Below are positions 37,068-45,961 of a DNA stretch of 56,000 nt, one piece after another. The notes under the pieces were generated by a model. The model saw only the letters and a program-made list of their open reading frames with translations. It ran no database searches and was not told the DNA's origin. Both the position numbers and the translations under genes were made by a program. The stretch is from Polaromonas sp. (lineage in GTDB: Bacteria; Pseudomonadota; Gammaproteobacteria; Burkholderiales; Burkholderiaceae_C): NCBI GenBank assembly GCA_030650875.1, contig JAUSDK010000175.1:1-56000 (forward strand), written 5' to 3'. Position 1 is the first letter of the stretch. Each line of letters starts with the position of its first letter.

Positions 37068-37825
37068 CAGTAAGTGCCCCTGCCGCCGGAGATGTCAAAC
37101 ACGGCAGCAGTTGAAAAAGAACAATCTTCCGACGACAGCCAGGCCACAAGTGCAGCAATTTCCTCGACTTCGCCAAAGCGGTTCATCGGGATCTTGGACA
37201 GCATGAAATCGATGTGTTGCTGGGTCATCTGGGCAAATATGCCGGTTCGCACAGCCGCTGGCGTGATGCAATTCACCCGGATTCCCGTCTGCGCCAACTC
37301 TTTGCCAAGCGATTTGGTCATGCCAATGACGCCGGCCTTGGAGGCGCTGTAGGCAGAGGCATTGGGATTGCCCTCCTTGCCCGCGATCGAGGCAATATTG
37401 ACGATCCGTCCGTAGTTTTTCTCGCGCATGTGCGGCACGACGGCACGGCAGCACAGAAACGGGCCGCGCAAATTGACACCGATCACCTTGTCCCAGTCTG
37501 CGACGGGATAGTCCCAGAGGGTTGTGTTCGGTCCGGTAATGCCGGCGCTGGTGACCAGGATGTCAATCCCGGCAGCAGCCTGCAAGGTAGCATCCCTGGC
37601 CGCGACGACAGCATCCGCATCGGACACATCCACGGTCACCACTTGCGGCTTCACATCGCCAAAAGTGCTGCGGGCCTGCTCCAGCAGGTCAGGATCACGG
37701 TCCCACAGGCTGACCGTTGCACCGCCTTCGACCAAACGATGCGAAATCGCCAGACCGATGCCGGCGCCGCCGCCTGTCACGATCGCATGGCGACCTGAAA
37801 AATTGTATTGGTTACGTTCTGCCAT
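37067..37825 (-). CDS. SDR-family oxidoreductase
   Basis: This 252-residue short-chain dehydrogenase has TGGGAGIG near residue 18, an SAGITGP motif, the active-site Ser in IVNIASIAG and the Y-S-A-S-K dyad near 157. It resembles 3-ketoacyl reductase-like dehydrogenases often seen with sugar-acid transporters. The start MAERNQYNF is preferred because GAAGAAAGAGAC precedes it. It is the second of three SDR genes in the minus-strand block. Confidence 0.9.
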   Translation of the reverse strand: MAERNQYNFSGRHAIVTGGGAGIGLAISHRLVEGGATVSLWDRDPDLLEQARSTFGDVKPQVVTVDVSDADAVVAARDATLQAAAGIDILVTSAGITGPNTTLWDYPVADWDKVIGVNLRGPFLCCRAVVPHMREKNYGRIVNIASIAGKEGNPNASAYSASKAGVIGMTKSLGKELAQTGIRVNCITPAAVRTGIFAQMTQQHIDFMLSKIPMNRFGEVEEIAALVAWLSSEDCSFSTAAVFDISGGRGTY

Positions 37826-37949
37826 CTGTCTCTTTCTTCGTAAAAACGGCGCGCTCGCACCGCACGGATTGGGTGAATCAAGCCTGCCTGGAAGACAGGG
37901 CGACAATAGCCCCGTGTCTTAACCAGCCCGGACTGGCCAGTAAAAAAAC

Positions 37950-38708
37950 TCAAGGCATGTATTGACCGCCATTGATTTCCATGATTTGCCCGGTCACGTA
38001 ACTGGATAGCTTTTCGGAGGCGAGGTAGAGGAAGGCGCCGACGCATTCATCTACCGTCCCGAGCCGGCCCATCGGAATCGTCAGGCGCATCGCTTCGAGT
38101 TGCTCGGGGGTGGAAAACTTGTCGTGAAAAGGCGTGCTGATGACGCCGGGCGCGACCGCATTGACCCGAATTTTGCGGCCCACCAGTTCCTTGGCCAGGC
38201 CCTTGGTGGCGGTGCTGACGAAACCCTTGGAGCCGGCATACAGACTGGCGCCCGGGCCGCCGCCATTGCGCGCGGCGACACTGGTCAGGTTGATGATGCT
38301 GCCGCCGTCCGGCATATGGGCTACCGCGTACTTGGTGCACATCATCATCGAGCGCACATTGAGGCCGACGATGTCATCGAACATCTGATCGCTGAGCTCG
38401 TTGATCGGCACGCGCTTGACCAGCGCGCCGGCGTTGTTGATCAGGACATCGATGCGGGAAAAGCGCCTTGCGCTTTCTGCCACCAGCCGTTCGCAGTCAG
38501 CGCTCAGCCGCAGATCGCCCTGGACAACCAGCGCCTCGCCGCCAGCCTCTTCAACCGCCTTGGCCACCGCCAGCGCGGCAGCCTTCGAACTGTGGAAGTG
38601 CACCACCACCTTGCAGCCCTGCGCGCCAAAGGCCAGGGCGCAGGCGGCGCCTATGCCGGTCGAAGCACCGGTGATCAGAACCACCTTGTCTTTCAAATCA
38701 TCCATCAT
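37950..38708 (-). CDS. SDR-family oxidoreductase
   Basis: This 252-residue short-chain dehydrogenase has TGASTGIG near residue 14, NNAGALV, the serine in NLTSVAARNGG and Y-A-G-S-K near 159. The end is EINGGQYMP. Its ATG overlaps the stop of the TctA gene by four bases, linking it to the transporter operon. The substrate is unknown; a sugar acid or its keto derivative fits the context. Confidence 0.9.
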   Translation of the reverse strand: MMDDLKDKVVLITGASTGIGAACALAFGAQGCKVVVHFHSSKAAALAVAKAVEEAGGEALVVQGDLRLSADCERLVAESARRFSRIDVLINNAGALVKRVPINELSDQMFDDIVGLNVRSMMMCTKYAVAHMPDGGSIINLTSVAARNGGGPGASLYAGSKGFVSTATKGLAKELVGRKIRVNAVAPGVISTPFHDKFSTPEQLEAMRLTIPMGRLGTVDECVGAFLYLASEKLSSYVTGQIMEINGGQYMP

Positions 38709-40207
38709 GTAAATCCTTTGTTGCGTGGTTGTTTGCTCAGCATGCGAATCACCACCGGCAGGACCCATATCAGCAGGGTCAGAACGCCCAGGGTGCCGGC
38801 AATCGGGCGATTGAAAAATTCGATGAAATTGCCATCGGCCTTGATCATCGAGCTGACGAAGGTCTCCTCCAGCATGCCGCCCAGCACCACGCCAAGAATC
38901 GTCGGTGCAATCGGAAAGCCGTTTTCCTCCATCAGATAGGCCAGCAGGCCAAAGGCCAGCATGATGCCGACGTCGAACGCGCTGTTGTTGATCGAGTAGG
39001 CGCCGACGATGCAAAACAGCAGGATCAGCGGCATCAATATGTTGCGCGGGGCCTTCAGGATTTTCTTGGCCAGCTTGATGGTCAGGAAGCCCAGGGGCAG
39101 CATCAGCAGATTGGCCAGGATGAAAACAATGAACACCGCATACATCGCGACAGGGTTTTCAATGAAGATCATCGGTCCGGGGTTGAGGTTTTTCATGTAC
39201 AGCACGCCGATCACGATCGCAGTGATCGAGTCGCCCGGGATGCCGAAGACCAGCGCCGGAATCCAGGCGCCGGCCAGAGAGGAGTTGTTGGCCGCGCCCG
39301 ATTCAACAATGCCCTCGGGGTGACCAGTGCCGAATTTCTCCGGCTCCTTGGAGAATTTCTTGCTCACCGCATACGACATGTAGGCGGCAATGTCCGCGCC
39401 CGCGCCGGGCAGCGCGCCCACCACCGTGCCCAGCACACTGCCGCGCAGGACCGACAGGGGGTATTTGACCGCCAAGCCCCACATGCCCTTGAACACATTG
39501 CCTATGCTGCTTTGCACTATCCCCACCTTGTTCCGTGCGGTGATCGCGTAACGCAGCACTTCGGAAACCGCGAACATGCCGACCATGATGGGAACCAGCG
39601 ACAAGCCGCCCAGCAGATCGCTGTTGCCGAAGGTAAAGCGCGGCAGGCCGGCCGGGTTGTTCATGCCGACGCTGGCGATCAGCAAGCCGAGGAACAGCGA
39701 GACAAAACCCTTCAGGGGGCTGCTGGACGCGATCATGATCGAGCAAGTCAGGCCGAGCAGAACCAGCCAAAAATACTCGTACGAGGAAAACTTCAGGGCC
39801 AGTTCCGCCAGTGACGGCGCGGCGGTGATCAGCACCAGGGTGCCAAACAGGCCGCCGACCGCCGAGAACACCAGGCCGGCGCCCAGCGCCACTTCGGACT
39901 GGCCCTTTTTGGTCATCGCATAACTCTCGTCGGTGTAGGCCGCCGAGGCCGGCGTGCCTGGGATGCGCAGCAGGCAGCCCGGTATGTCGCCGGAGAAAAT
40001 CGCCATCGCGGTGGCGGTCACCATGGCGGCGACCGCCGGAACCGCCGGCATGAAAAAGGTGACGGGCACCAGCAGAGCCACCGCCATGGTGGCGCTCAGG
40101 CCTGGCACGGCGCCTACAAACAGTCCATACATTGCCGACGCCAGAATGACGACCAGCACATAAGGATCGAAAACCTGGCCGAAGGCCGCGTAGAGATGGG
40201 CGAGCAT
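38705..40207 (-). CDS. tctA: TctA, large permease of a tripartite tricarboxylate-type transporter
   Basis: This 500-residue integral membrane protein has about 11-12 helices. Family signatures are GLFVGAVPGLSATMAVALLVP near the N-terminus and a second GTVVGALPGAGADIAAYMSY near residue 260, with FGIPGDSITAIVIG. With TctB and TctC it imports carboxylates using an ion gradient. The usual substrates are citrate-like or aromatic/sugar acids; here a sugar acid is plausible. Confidence 0.95.
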   Translation of the reverse strand: MLAHLYAAFGQVFDPYVLVVILASAMYGLFVGAVPGLSATMAVALLVPVTFFMPAVPAVAAMVTATAMAIFSGDIPGCLLRIPGTPASAAYTDESYAMTKKGQSEVALGAGLVFSAVGGLFGTLVLITAAPSLAELALKFSSYEYFWLVLLGLTCSIMIASSSPLKGFVSLFLGLLIASVGMNNPAGLPRFTFGNSDLLGGLSLVPIMVGMFAVSEVLRYAITARNKVGIVQSSIGNVFKGMWGLAVKYPLSVLRGSVLGTVVGALPGAGADIAAYMSYAVSKKFSKEPEKFGTGHPEGIVESGAANNSSLAGAWIPALVFGIPGDSITAIVIGVLYMKNLNPGPMIFIENPVAMYAVFIVFILANLLMLPLGFLTIKLAKKILKAPRNILMPLILLFCIVGAYSINNSAFDVGIMLAFGLLAYLMEENGFPIAPTILGVVLGGMLEETFVSSMIKADGNFIEFFNRPIAGTLGVLTLLIWVLPVVIRMLSKQPRNKGFT

Positions 40208-40222
40208 TGGATGGCTTTCGGT

Positions 40223-40696
40223 TTACCAGGAGAACGATTCGAGGATGCCCCAAGGCAGCGGCACCTTGAGCAGCTTGTAGAAAAGCGTGTGGATGCCCAG
40301 TGAGCCCAGCAGCGCGATGGGGATTGCGGTCCTGAGCTTGACTTCAAACACCAGAAACAAGGCCATCAGCAGGACCACCGCGGTCGGCAGGAAGCCGAGA
40401 CGTTCCGAGACAGCCACATAAAACGCCAGCACCAGGGGAATCAGCACAAAGCCGAGAGTGGTCCGGCCCTGCCTCACCCAGCCGGGCACGGTGATCCAGG
40501 ATTGAGTCTTGAGGGTTTTCAGGCCCTTTACAACCAGCATTGCCGCGCAAATCATCAGGCCGGCCGCAATCAGTTGCGGGAACATCTTCGGCCCGACATC
40601 CTGGCCCGGCATGGGTGGAAAGGACTGCGCGTGCAGGTAAATCGCGGCGCCAAAAGTGCCGATCAGAATGCCGGATAAAACGTCGTTGATTCTCAT
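40223..40696 (-). CDS. tctB: TctB, small permease of a tripartite tricarboxylate-type transporter
   Basis: This 157-residue protein has about four membrane helices. It begins MRINDVLSGILIGTFGAAIY, contains FPQLIAAGLMICAAMLVV, and ends with a hydrophobic hairpin, as in TctB. The ATG start is preferred over an upstream TTG. It lies 15 bases before tctA and 160 bases after tctC, with a strong hairpin in that gap. Confidence 0.9.
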   Translation of the reverse strand: MRINDVLSGILIGTFGAAIYLHAQSFPPMPGQDVGPKMFPQLIAAGLMICAAMLVVKGLKTLKTQSWITVPGWVRQGRTTLGFVLIPLVLAFYVAVSERLGFLPTAVVLLMALFLVFEVKLRTAIPIALLGSLGIHTLFYKLLKVPLPWGILESFSW

Positions 40697-40773
40697 GAGG
40701 CGCCTGGTGGTGTCGGGCAACGATCAATGGTTGATCGCAGCCGGGGCAAACTTGTTGGCATTGATGCCTTTTG

Positions 40774-40804
40774 GATCGTTTGCCTGCGCTGCAGGCAAAC
40801 GATC
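40774..40804. other. Perfect intercistronic stem-loop between tctC and tctB
   Basis: The 14-base arms GATCGTTTGCCTGC and GCAGGCAAACGATC are perfect and separated by only GCT. No T tract follows on the minus strand, so it is unlikely to be a full terminator. It may protect or process the tctC mRNA so that the binding protein is made in excess over the membrane subunits. Confidence 0.75.
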
Positions 40805-40856
40805 AGGAATTAAAAGCCGGCAGCGCAGACAGCGTGCGCAGACCGTTTCTCCGGGA

Positions 40857-41825
40857 CTATTTGGCCATGCCCAGCCCGCTCAGGACCTTACCCATGTCGG
40901 CATCGCCCTTGTCCATGAATTGGCCGAAACCGGCGGCATCGGCATAGGCCACGCCAAAGCCGCGACCGGCCATGAAGCCCCTGTATTCCTTGCTCTCGTT
41001 GATTTTTTTCAGCACCGTTTCCATTTTTTTCTGCACATCTGCCGGCAGACCCTTGGGGCCGGCAATCCCACGCCAGACGCCCATGGTCCAGTCGCTGCCG
41101 GTGACGCTTTTGAGCGTCGGCACATCGGGATACAGGGCCGCGGGCGTGGCGGACATCACCGCCAGCGGACGGGCGCGACCGGCATCGATCAACGAACGTG
41201 CTTCTGGCAAGGCGGCAGTGACGATACCAATGCCGCCGGCCGCCAGTTCCAGCATCGCCGGCGCAGCGCCGTTGGACGGCACCCAGGCGACGGCGCTGGT
41301 TTCAAGCTTTAGATCCTTGAGCATGCCGGCCAGCGCCAGATGCCAGATGCCGCCCTGGCCGGTGCCCGAGGCCTTGAGCTTGCCCGGATTGGCCTGGATG
41401 TCCTTCATCAGATCGGCCATGGTCTTGTAGGGCGAAGTCGCGCTGACCGTGACCGCGGCGGGGTCCACATTCATCAGCGCCAGCGGCGTGTAATCTTTGG
41501 GCGTGAGGGTGGTCAAGCCCTGGTGATGCAGCATGGAAATTTCAACCGTCAGCATACCGATGGTGTAGCCATCGGCCCGCGCGCCGGAAATCGCCTGGTG
41601 ACCGACCACACCGTTGCCGCCGGCACGGTTGACCACGTTGACCGGCTGGCCCAGTTCCTTTTCAAGCAGCGCGCCAACGATGCGCGCGGTGGCATCCGTG
41701 CCACCCCCTGCAGCCCAAGGCACGACCAGCGTGATCGGACGTTCCGGCCAGGCCGCATGTGCCGAACTAAAAGCCATGGCCACGGCGGAGGCGGTGATGC
41801 ATTTGAGGAAGGTTCTGAGTTTCAT
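40857..41825 (-). CDS. tctC: TctC-type periplasmic substrate-binding protein
   Basis: This 322-residue Bug-family binding protein has a signal peptide (MKLRTFLKCITASAVAMAFS, cleaved after AHA). The family start WPERPITLVVPWAAGGGTDA follows, then VNRAGGNGVVGHQAI near residue 75. It captures a carboxylate and delivers it to TctAB. An upstream ATG (MHDSTQAYRL) has a better ribosome site, but the signal peptide fits the internal start. Confidence 0.93.
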   Translation of the reverse strand: MKLRTFLKCITASAVAMAFSSAHAAWPERPITLVVPWAAGGGTDATARIVGALLEKELGQPVNVVNRAGGNGVVGHQAISGARADGYTIGMLTVEISMLHHQGLTTLTPKDYTPLALMNVDPAAVTVSATSPYKTMADLMKDIQANPGKLKASGTGQGGIWHLALAGMLKDLKLETSAVAWVPSNGAAPAMLELAAGGIGIVTAALPEARSLIDAGRARPLAVMSATPAALYPDVPTLKSVTGSDWTMGVWRGIAGPKGLPADVQKKMETVLKKINESKEYRGFMAGRGFGVAYADAAGFGQFMDKGDADMGKVLSGLGMAK

Positions 41826-41867
41826 TTGGGTTCTATCCAATCTATAGGCTTGAGTTGAATCGTGCAT

Positions 41868-42159
41868 ATTGGAATCACACCTTTCCTGAAAGAGCGCCCG
41901 CCAGTCATTGCCTTTTAAAAAGCAGAAACAGCGTCAACAGGTAAAGTGGTAAGGCCAATTTGAAAAAGTTTCTCACATGTCAACAGGCATGGTCAATACT
42001 TAGTTACCCGTGTTGACACGGGTTTCGTGCTGCTGCCCACGAGACCTGTCAGCACGGGCAGCAAGGCTGACAAGCAACGATTAGAAATCGTCCGGAAAAT
42101 TTACCGACGACTCCCGACCGCTGCCTGCGCGCAACCTGAAACTTGATGTCAATGTGAAT
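41868..42159. promoter_or_regulatory. Probable tctCBA promoter region with inverted repeats
   Basis: There is no gene in this gap. At 42006-42023 the palindrome ACCCGTGTTGACACGGGT has perfect seven-base arms around TTGA. A second imperfect pair (CTGCCC...GGGCAG) lies near 42033-42063. The first is a possible operator for the tct operon, the second a possible terminator for the FAH gene; neither has a T tract. Confidence 0.45.
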
Positions 42160-43335
42160 TCATGGAAGGTTGGGTCGAACCAAAAGGCCTCGCGCCGAAA
42201 GATTTGCAAAGAACTGGCGCAGCCCGAACGTCCAGGGCGCGATCCGGTCACATGCATTGACTTCGTTGACAAGCTTGCCCAGCTTCGGGCTGGAAATATG
42301 CACTCTGTCGCCCCGTTTGTGCGTGAAGCCGCTGCCCGGCTCGCCCCGGTCTTGCGTTGGCGCAAACATGGTGCCCAGGAACAGCATGATGCCGTCGGGA
42401 TACTGGTGGTGCGCGCCCAGGGTCTGGGCCACCAGGTCAAGCGGATCACGACTGATCTGCGCCATCGAACTGCTGCCGCGCAACTCAAACCCATCGACGC
42501 CTTCCACCAGCAGACTGACCGTGCACTGGCGCACATCGTCGAGTGAAAAACTGGCATCGAACAAGCGGATGAGCGGCCCGATGGAGCAAGATGCGTTGTT
42601 GTCCTTGGCCTTGCCAAGCAACAGCGCACTCCTGCCTTCAAAATCGCGCAGGTTGACATCGTTGCCCAAGCTGGCGCCAACGGTTTCGCCGCGACTGTTG
42701 ACGGCGAGCACGATCTCGGGCTCTGGATTATTCCAGACCGAGCCCGGATGAATGCCAATTTGAGCACCGGCGCCGACGCTGGAGAGGACCGGCGCCTTGG
42801 TAAACACCTCCGCATCCGGCCCGATGCCCACCTCAAGGTATTGCGACCACAAGCCCTTTTGGATCAGCAACTCTTTCAATTGCAGGGCTTGCGCCGAACC
42901 GGGCCGGATGGCGCCCAGGTTGTCGCCGATCAGTTCGGCAACCTGATGCCGCACGGCCGCGGCCTGCGCTGCATCTCCCATGGCCTGCTCTTCAATGACA
43001 CGCTCGATGAGGCTGGCGGCAAATGTGACGCCGGCCGCCTTGATGACCTGCAAATCACAAGGGGCGAGCAGGCGCAATGCGCTGACGTCGGGGGCTTGCG
43101 AACCGGTGTGCTGCATCAGCTGGTCAAGATCACCGACGCGGCGCCCGGGCGTGGCACGCACCAGCGCGACCGGATCCGCGGCATCGAGCAGGTCACTCAT
43201 TGTGGCGACAGCGTCGGACAGGTCATACACCCCGTCGGCGCGCAACACGATGACTGCAGGACCCGGGATCGGACCGGGAATCCATGCGCGTCCGACAAGC
43301 GTTCCCGCGAGTCCGTCTTCAGGCAACCATTGCAT
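42160..43335 (-). CDS. FAH-family enzyme, probable 2-keto-3-deoxy-pentonate dehydratase (XylX-like)
   Basis: This 391-residue protein has a fumarylacetoacetate hydrolase fold. The acidic metal ligands are expected at E205 and E207 in WNNPEPEIVLAV and D226 in GNDVNLRD. The length and the stretches APCDLQVIKAAGVTFAASLI and SQISRDPLDLVAQTLG resemble XylX-type 2-keto-3-deoxy-D-xylonate/L-arabinonate dehydratases rather than the shorter (about 285 residues) diketo-acid hydrolases. It would form 2-ketoglutarate semialdehyde; the matching dehydrogenase is not in the window. The specific reaction is inferred. Confidence 0.82.
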   Translation of the reverse strand: MQWLPEDGLAGTLVGRAWIPGPIPGPAVIVLRADGVYDLSDAVATMSDLLDAADPVALVRATPGRRVGDLDQLMQHTGSQAPDVSALRLLAPCDLQVIKAAGVTFAASLIERVIEEQAMGDAAQAAAVRHQVAELIGDNLGAIRPGSAQALQLKELLIQKGLWSQYLEVGIGPDAEVFTKAPVLSSVGAGAQIGIHPGSVWNNPEPEIVLAVNSRGETVGASLGNDVNLRDFEGRSALLLGKAKDNNASCSIGPLIRLFDASFSLDDVRQCTVSLLVEGVDGFELRGSSSMAQISRDPLDLVAQTLGAHHQYPDGIMLFLGTMFAPTQDRGEPGSGFTHKRGDRVHISSPKLGKLVNEVNACDRIAPWTFGLRQFFANLSARGLLVRPNLP

Positions 43336-43441
43336 GGAACACCTCCAGGTTGGCGTCGCTGGCGGCCTGTTCCGGAAACGCGGCCTGTCCGGCCGGTTCG
43401 CCCCACAGGAAGTCGGGGTGGTGTGAAAGCGGCAGTTTCAT
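43319..43441 (-). CDS. Small ORF (40 residues) coupled to the FAH-family gene
   Basis: A reading frame starting MKLPLSHHPDFLWGEPAG has AAGGA eight bases before its ATG and ends 17 bases inside the FAH gene. This is a typical arrangement for translational coupling. I do not recognise the peptide. It could be a real small protein, a leader that sets FAH translation, or the stump of a former gene. Confidence 0.4.
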   Translation of the reverse strand: MKLPLSHHPDFLWGEPAGQAAFPEQAASDANLEVFHAMVA

Positions 43442-43575
43442 TGGATGGATTCCTTTGTCAGTTTTTCAGGTGAGTGGAAGGCATGCAGTCTTGCCATGGC
43501 GGCAGGCCTGCAGCGGATGGACCACCCACTCGTTCCCGGCAGGCGGCATCCATTCGGGTTGGCAAATGGCTTTCG

Positions 43576-44784
43576 TCAGCCCTTTGAAATTCTTACGGTT
43601 GCGTCGGCGCGCTTGTGCAGATCTGGAAGCAGTTCCAGCCCCAAGCCGGGCTTGTCGTTCAGGCTGATCATGCCGTTTTTTACCACTGGCAATTCGGTCA
43701 CCAGCTCTTTGTACCAGCCCGTGAAGAACGCGCGAACGCTCTCCTGGATCAGCGCGTTGGGCGCATGCAGCGACAAATGCGTCGACGCAGCCCATACCAC
43801 CGGTCCGGTGCAGTCATGCGGCGCAACAGGCAACTGCCACGCATCGGCCATGGCGGCAATTTTGCGCGCCTCTGTGAGGCCGCCGCACCAGCTCAAATCA
43901 AGCATGACCACACCGGCCACACCGGTCTGCAGAAAATCCTTGAAGCCCCATTTGTAACTCAGCGTTTCACTGGCGCAGATCAGCGCATCGCAGTCTTTGG
44001 CGTATTGCTTGAGCAGGTCCAGGCTGTCCATTCGGATCGCGTCTTCGTGCCAGAAGGTGTTGAACGGCTTGAGTGCACGCGCAATTTTTTGCGCCATGGG
44101 CAGACGCCACAGACTGTGAAACTCCACCATAATGTCCATCTTGTCGCCAACTGCGTTGCGAATCTTGCGAAAAGGCTCCAGCGCGACATCCAGATCTTCA
44201 TTACTGATGTACTGGCCATGGCTTTTTTCCGCAGCAGGGTCAAACGGCCATATTTTCATTGCCGTGATGCCTTCGGACAACAGCGACTGCGCGACCTCAT
44301 CGGCACGGTGCAAAAAACCTTCCAGGTCTTCGTAAGGCCCGGCTTTTTTGTCTTTGGCAGAGCCCAAGCCCCAGTTCGCCGTATTCTGATTGACAGTGCT
44401 GCGCACATACTGGTAGCCCGCACAGGTGTTGTAGATGCGAATGGCGTCACGGCTCTTGCCACCCAGTGCGGTGTGCACCGGCATGTTGGCGGCCTTGCCA
44501 AAGATGTCCCACAGCGCAATGTCCACAGCCGAGTTGCCGCGCGTTTCCACCCCGGAACCGCGCCAGCCCAGGTAACCGGTTATGTCCCGATTGCGCGCTT
44601 CGATTGCCAGCGGATCCTGCCCCAACAGCTTGGGCGCCACCCACTCGTGCAAGTAGGCCTCCACAGCTGCCGCACCCATGAAGGTTTCACCCAGCCCGGT
44701 CAGCCCCTCATCGGTATGGATTCGAACCCAGATGATGTTGGGGAACTCGCCCAGTCGAATGGTTTCAATCTCGGTGATTTTCAT
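43576..44784 (-). CDS. Enolase-superfamily sugar-acid dehydratase, galactonate dehydratase-like
   Basis: This is a 402-residue member of the mandelate racemase/muconate lactonizing group. Metal ligands are E221, E247 and E273, with catalytic H223 (EFH) and H323 (PHD). Their spacing (26, 52 and 102 residues from the first ligand) equals that of E. coli D-galactonate dehydratase (183, 209, 235, 285). It would convert an aldonic acid into its 2-keto-3-deoxy form, which DgoK and DgoA could process. The precise sugar is uncertain because this subgroup includes mannonate and other dehydratases. Confidence 0.88.
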   Translation of the reverse strand: MKITEIETIRLGEFPNIIWVRIHTDEGLTGLGETFMGAAAVEAYLHEWVAPKLLGQDPLAIEARNRDITGYLGWRGSGVETRGNSAVDIALWDIFGKAANMPVHTALGGKSRDAIRIYNTCAGYQYVRSTVNQNTANWGLGSAKDKKAGPYEDLEGFLHRADEVAQSLLSEGITAMKIWPFDPAAEKSHGQYISNEDLDVALEPFRKIRNAVGDKMDIMVEFHSLWRLPMAQKIARALKPFNTFWHEDAIRMDSLDLLKQYAKDCDALICASETLSYKWGFKDFLQTGVAGVVMLDLSWCGGLTEARKIAAMADAWQLPVAPHDCTGPVVWAASTHLSLHAPNALIQESVRAFFTGWYKELVTELPVVKNGMISLNDKPGLGLELLPDLHKRADATVRISKG

Positions 44785-44809
44785 AATTCGGACTCCAGAA
44801 AACAGTCAC

Positions 44810-44846
44810 AAAAAAAAGGCCGCGAGGGTCGTTCCCTGGCGGCCTT
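44810..44846 (-). terminator. Rho-independent terminator after dctP
   Basis: On the minus strand the arms AAGGCCGCCAGGG and CCCTCGCGGCCTT (one mismatch) close on a five-base loop, followed by eight T residues. It lies between the TRAP binding-protein gene and the dehydratase gene and would limit read-through into the latter. Confidence 0.85.
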
Positions 44847-44871
44847 GCATCACACAGTGCTATAGGCTGGA

Positions 44872-45882
44872 TCAGCCGCCGCGCGCCTTTTTCAGGGCAT
44901 CCAGCACGATGTTGACCGGCTCCGAGCCGATCGTCGGCACGTTTTTGTCATACACCGGTTTGACCTTCTCAAACATGCGGCGCTGCTCGGCCGGGGTAAT
45001 CTCGTTGACCTGCATGCCCTTGGCTTTCAGGCTGGCCAGCGATTTTTCAGACTGCAAACGGATAGCAGTGCGCTGCACCTTCTGGCCTTCCAGTGCTGCT
45101 TCACGCAGCACGGCCTGCTCTTGCGGGTTGAGCTGGTCCCACAGTTTTTTGCTGTAGAGAATCAGGAAGGGCGTGTAGGCATGGCGCGTCACGCTCAGGT
45201 ACTTTTGCACCTCATTGAACTTGGAGGTTTCAATCGTGACGAAGGGGTTTTCCTGACCGTCGATGGTCTTGGTTTCCAGCGCAGTGAACACTTCGCCGAA
45301 GTTCATCGGAACGGCGTTGGTGCCCAGCGTCTTGAAAGTGTCCAGGAAGATGTTGTTCTGCATGACGCGAACCTTCACGCCCTCAAAGTCTTCGGCTTTG
45401 GTTACCGGGCGCTTGTTGTTGGTCAGGTTGCGAAAGCCGTTTTCCCAGTAAGCGAGATTGATGAGACCGGCCTCTTCGAGCTTCTTGTTGAAGTAGGCGC
45501 CAGCCGGGCCGTCCAGCACGGCATCCGCCTCTTTTTCATTGGCAAACAGAAATGGCAGGTCAAACACGCCCAATTCCTTGATGATGCCCACCAGCGGCGA
45601 GCTGGAGGTACAAACCATCTCCTGCGTGCCGGCACGCAATGCTTGGGTGGCCTGCAGGTCGCCGCCGGCCGCGTTGTTCCAGAAGGCATTGATCTTGATC
45701 TTGCCGCCGGTCCTGGCATTGAGCACTTCCTGCATTTTCTTGACACCCAGCCCTACCGGATGGTCTTCGGCTACGCCGTTGGTGAACTTGATGGTGCGCT
45801 CGGAAAACTGCGCAAATGCCGCGGTGCTGACGAGCAAGGCGGCACCGACAAGGGCCGATACGAGGGTTCTGCGTTTGAACAT
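44872..45882 (-). CDS. dctP: TRAP transporter substrate-binding protein (DctP family)
   Basis: This 336-residue periplasmic binding protein has a signal peptide (LVSALVGAALLVSTAAFA). It has the DctP-type signature VRVMQNNIFLDTFKTLGTNA near residue 170 and MNFGEVFTALETKTIDGQEN immediately after, where the carboxylate-clamping arginine lies. It captures an organic acid for the DctQM permease. It is transcribed after dctM with a 79-base gap that holds a direct repeat (CAATAGCAAC twice). Confidence 0.94.
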   Translation of the reverse strand: MFKRRTLVSALVGAALLVSTAAFAQFSERTIKFTNGVAEDHPVGLGVKKMQEVLNARTGGKIKINAFWNNAAGGDLQATQALRAGTQEMVCTSSSPLVGIIKELGVFDLPFLFANEKEADAVLDGPAGAYFNKKLEEAGLINLAYWENGFRNLTNNKRPVTKAEDFEGVKVRVMQNNIFLDTFKTLGTNAVPMNFGEVFTALETKTIDGQENPFVTIETSKFNEVQKYLSVTRHAYTPFLILYSKKLWDQLNPQEQAVLREAALEGQKVQRTAIRLQSEKSLASLKAKGMQVNEITPAEQRRMFEKVKPVYDKNVPTIGSEPVNIVLDALKKARGG

Positions 45883-45961
45883 GTTGTCTCCTAAAGTTGC
45901 TATTGGACTGTTGACGATCGGTAACTAACTTACTGTTGCTATTGACGCGGGAAAAGCCTCG

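Noticed and set aside
42033..42063. An imperfect CTGCCC...GGGCAG stem after the FAH gene as a terminator.
   Set aside because: No T tract follows on either strand, so termination cannot be claimed.
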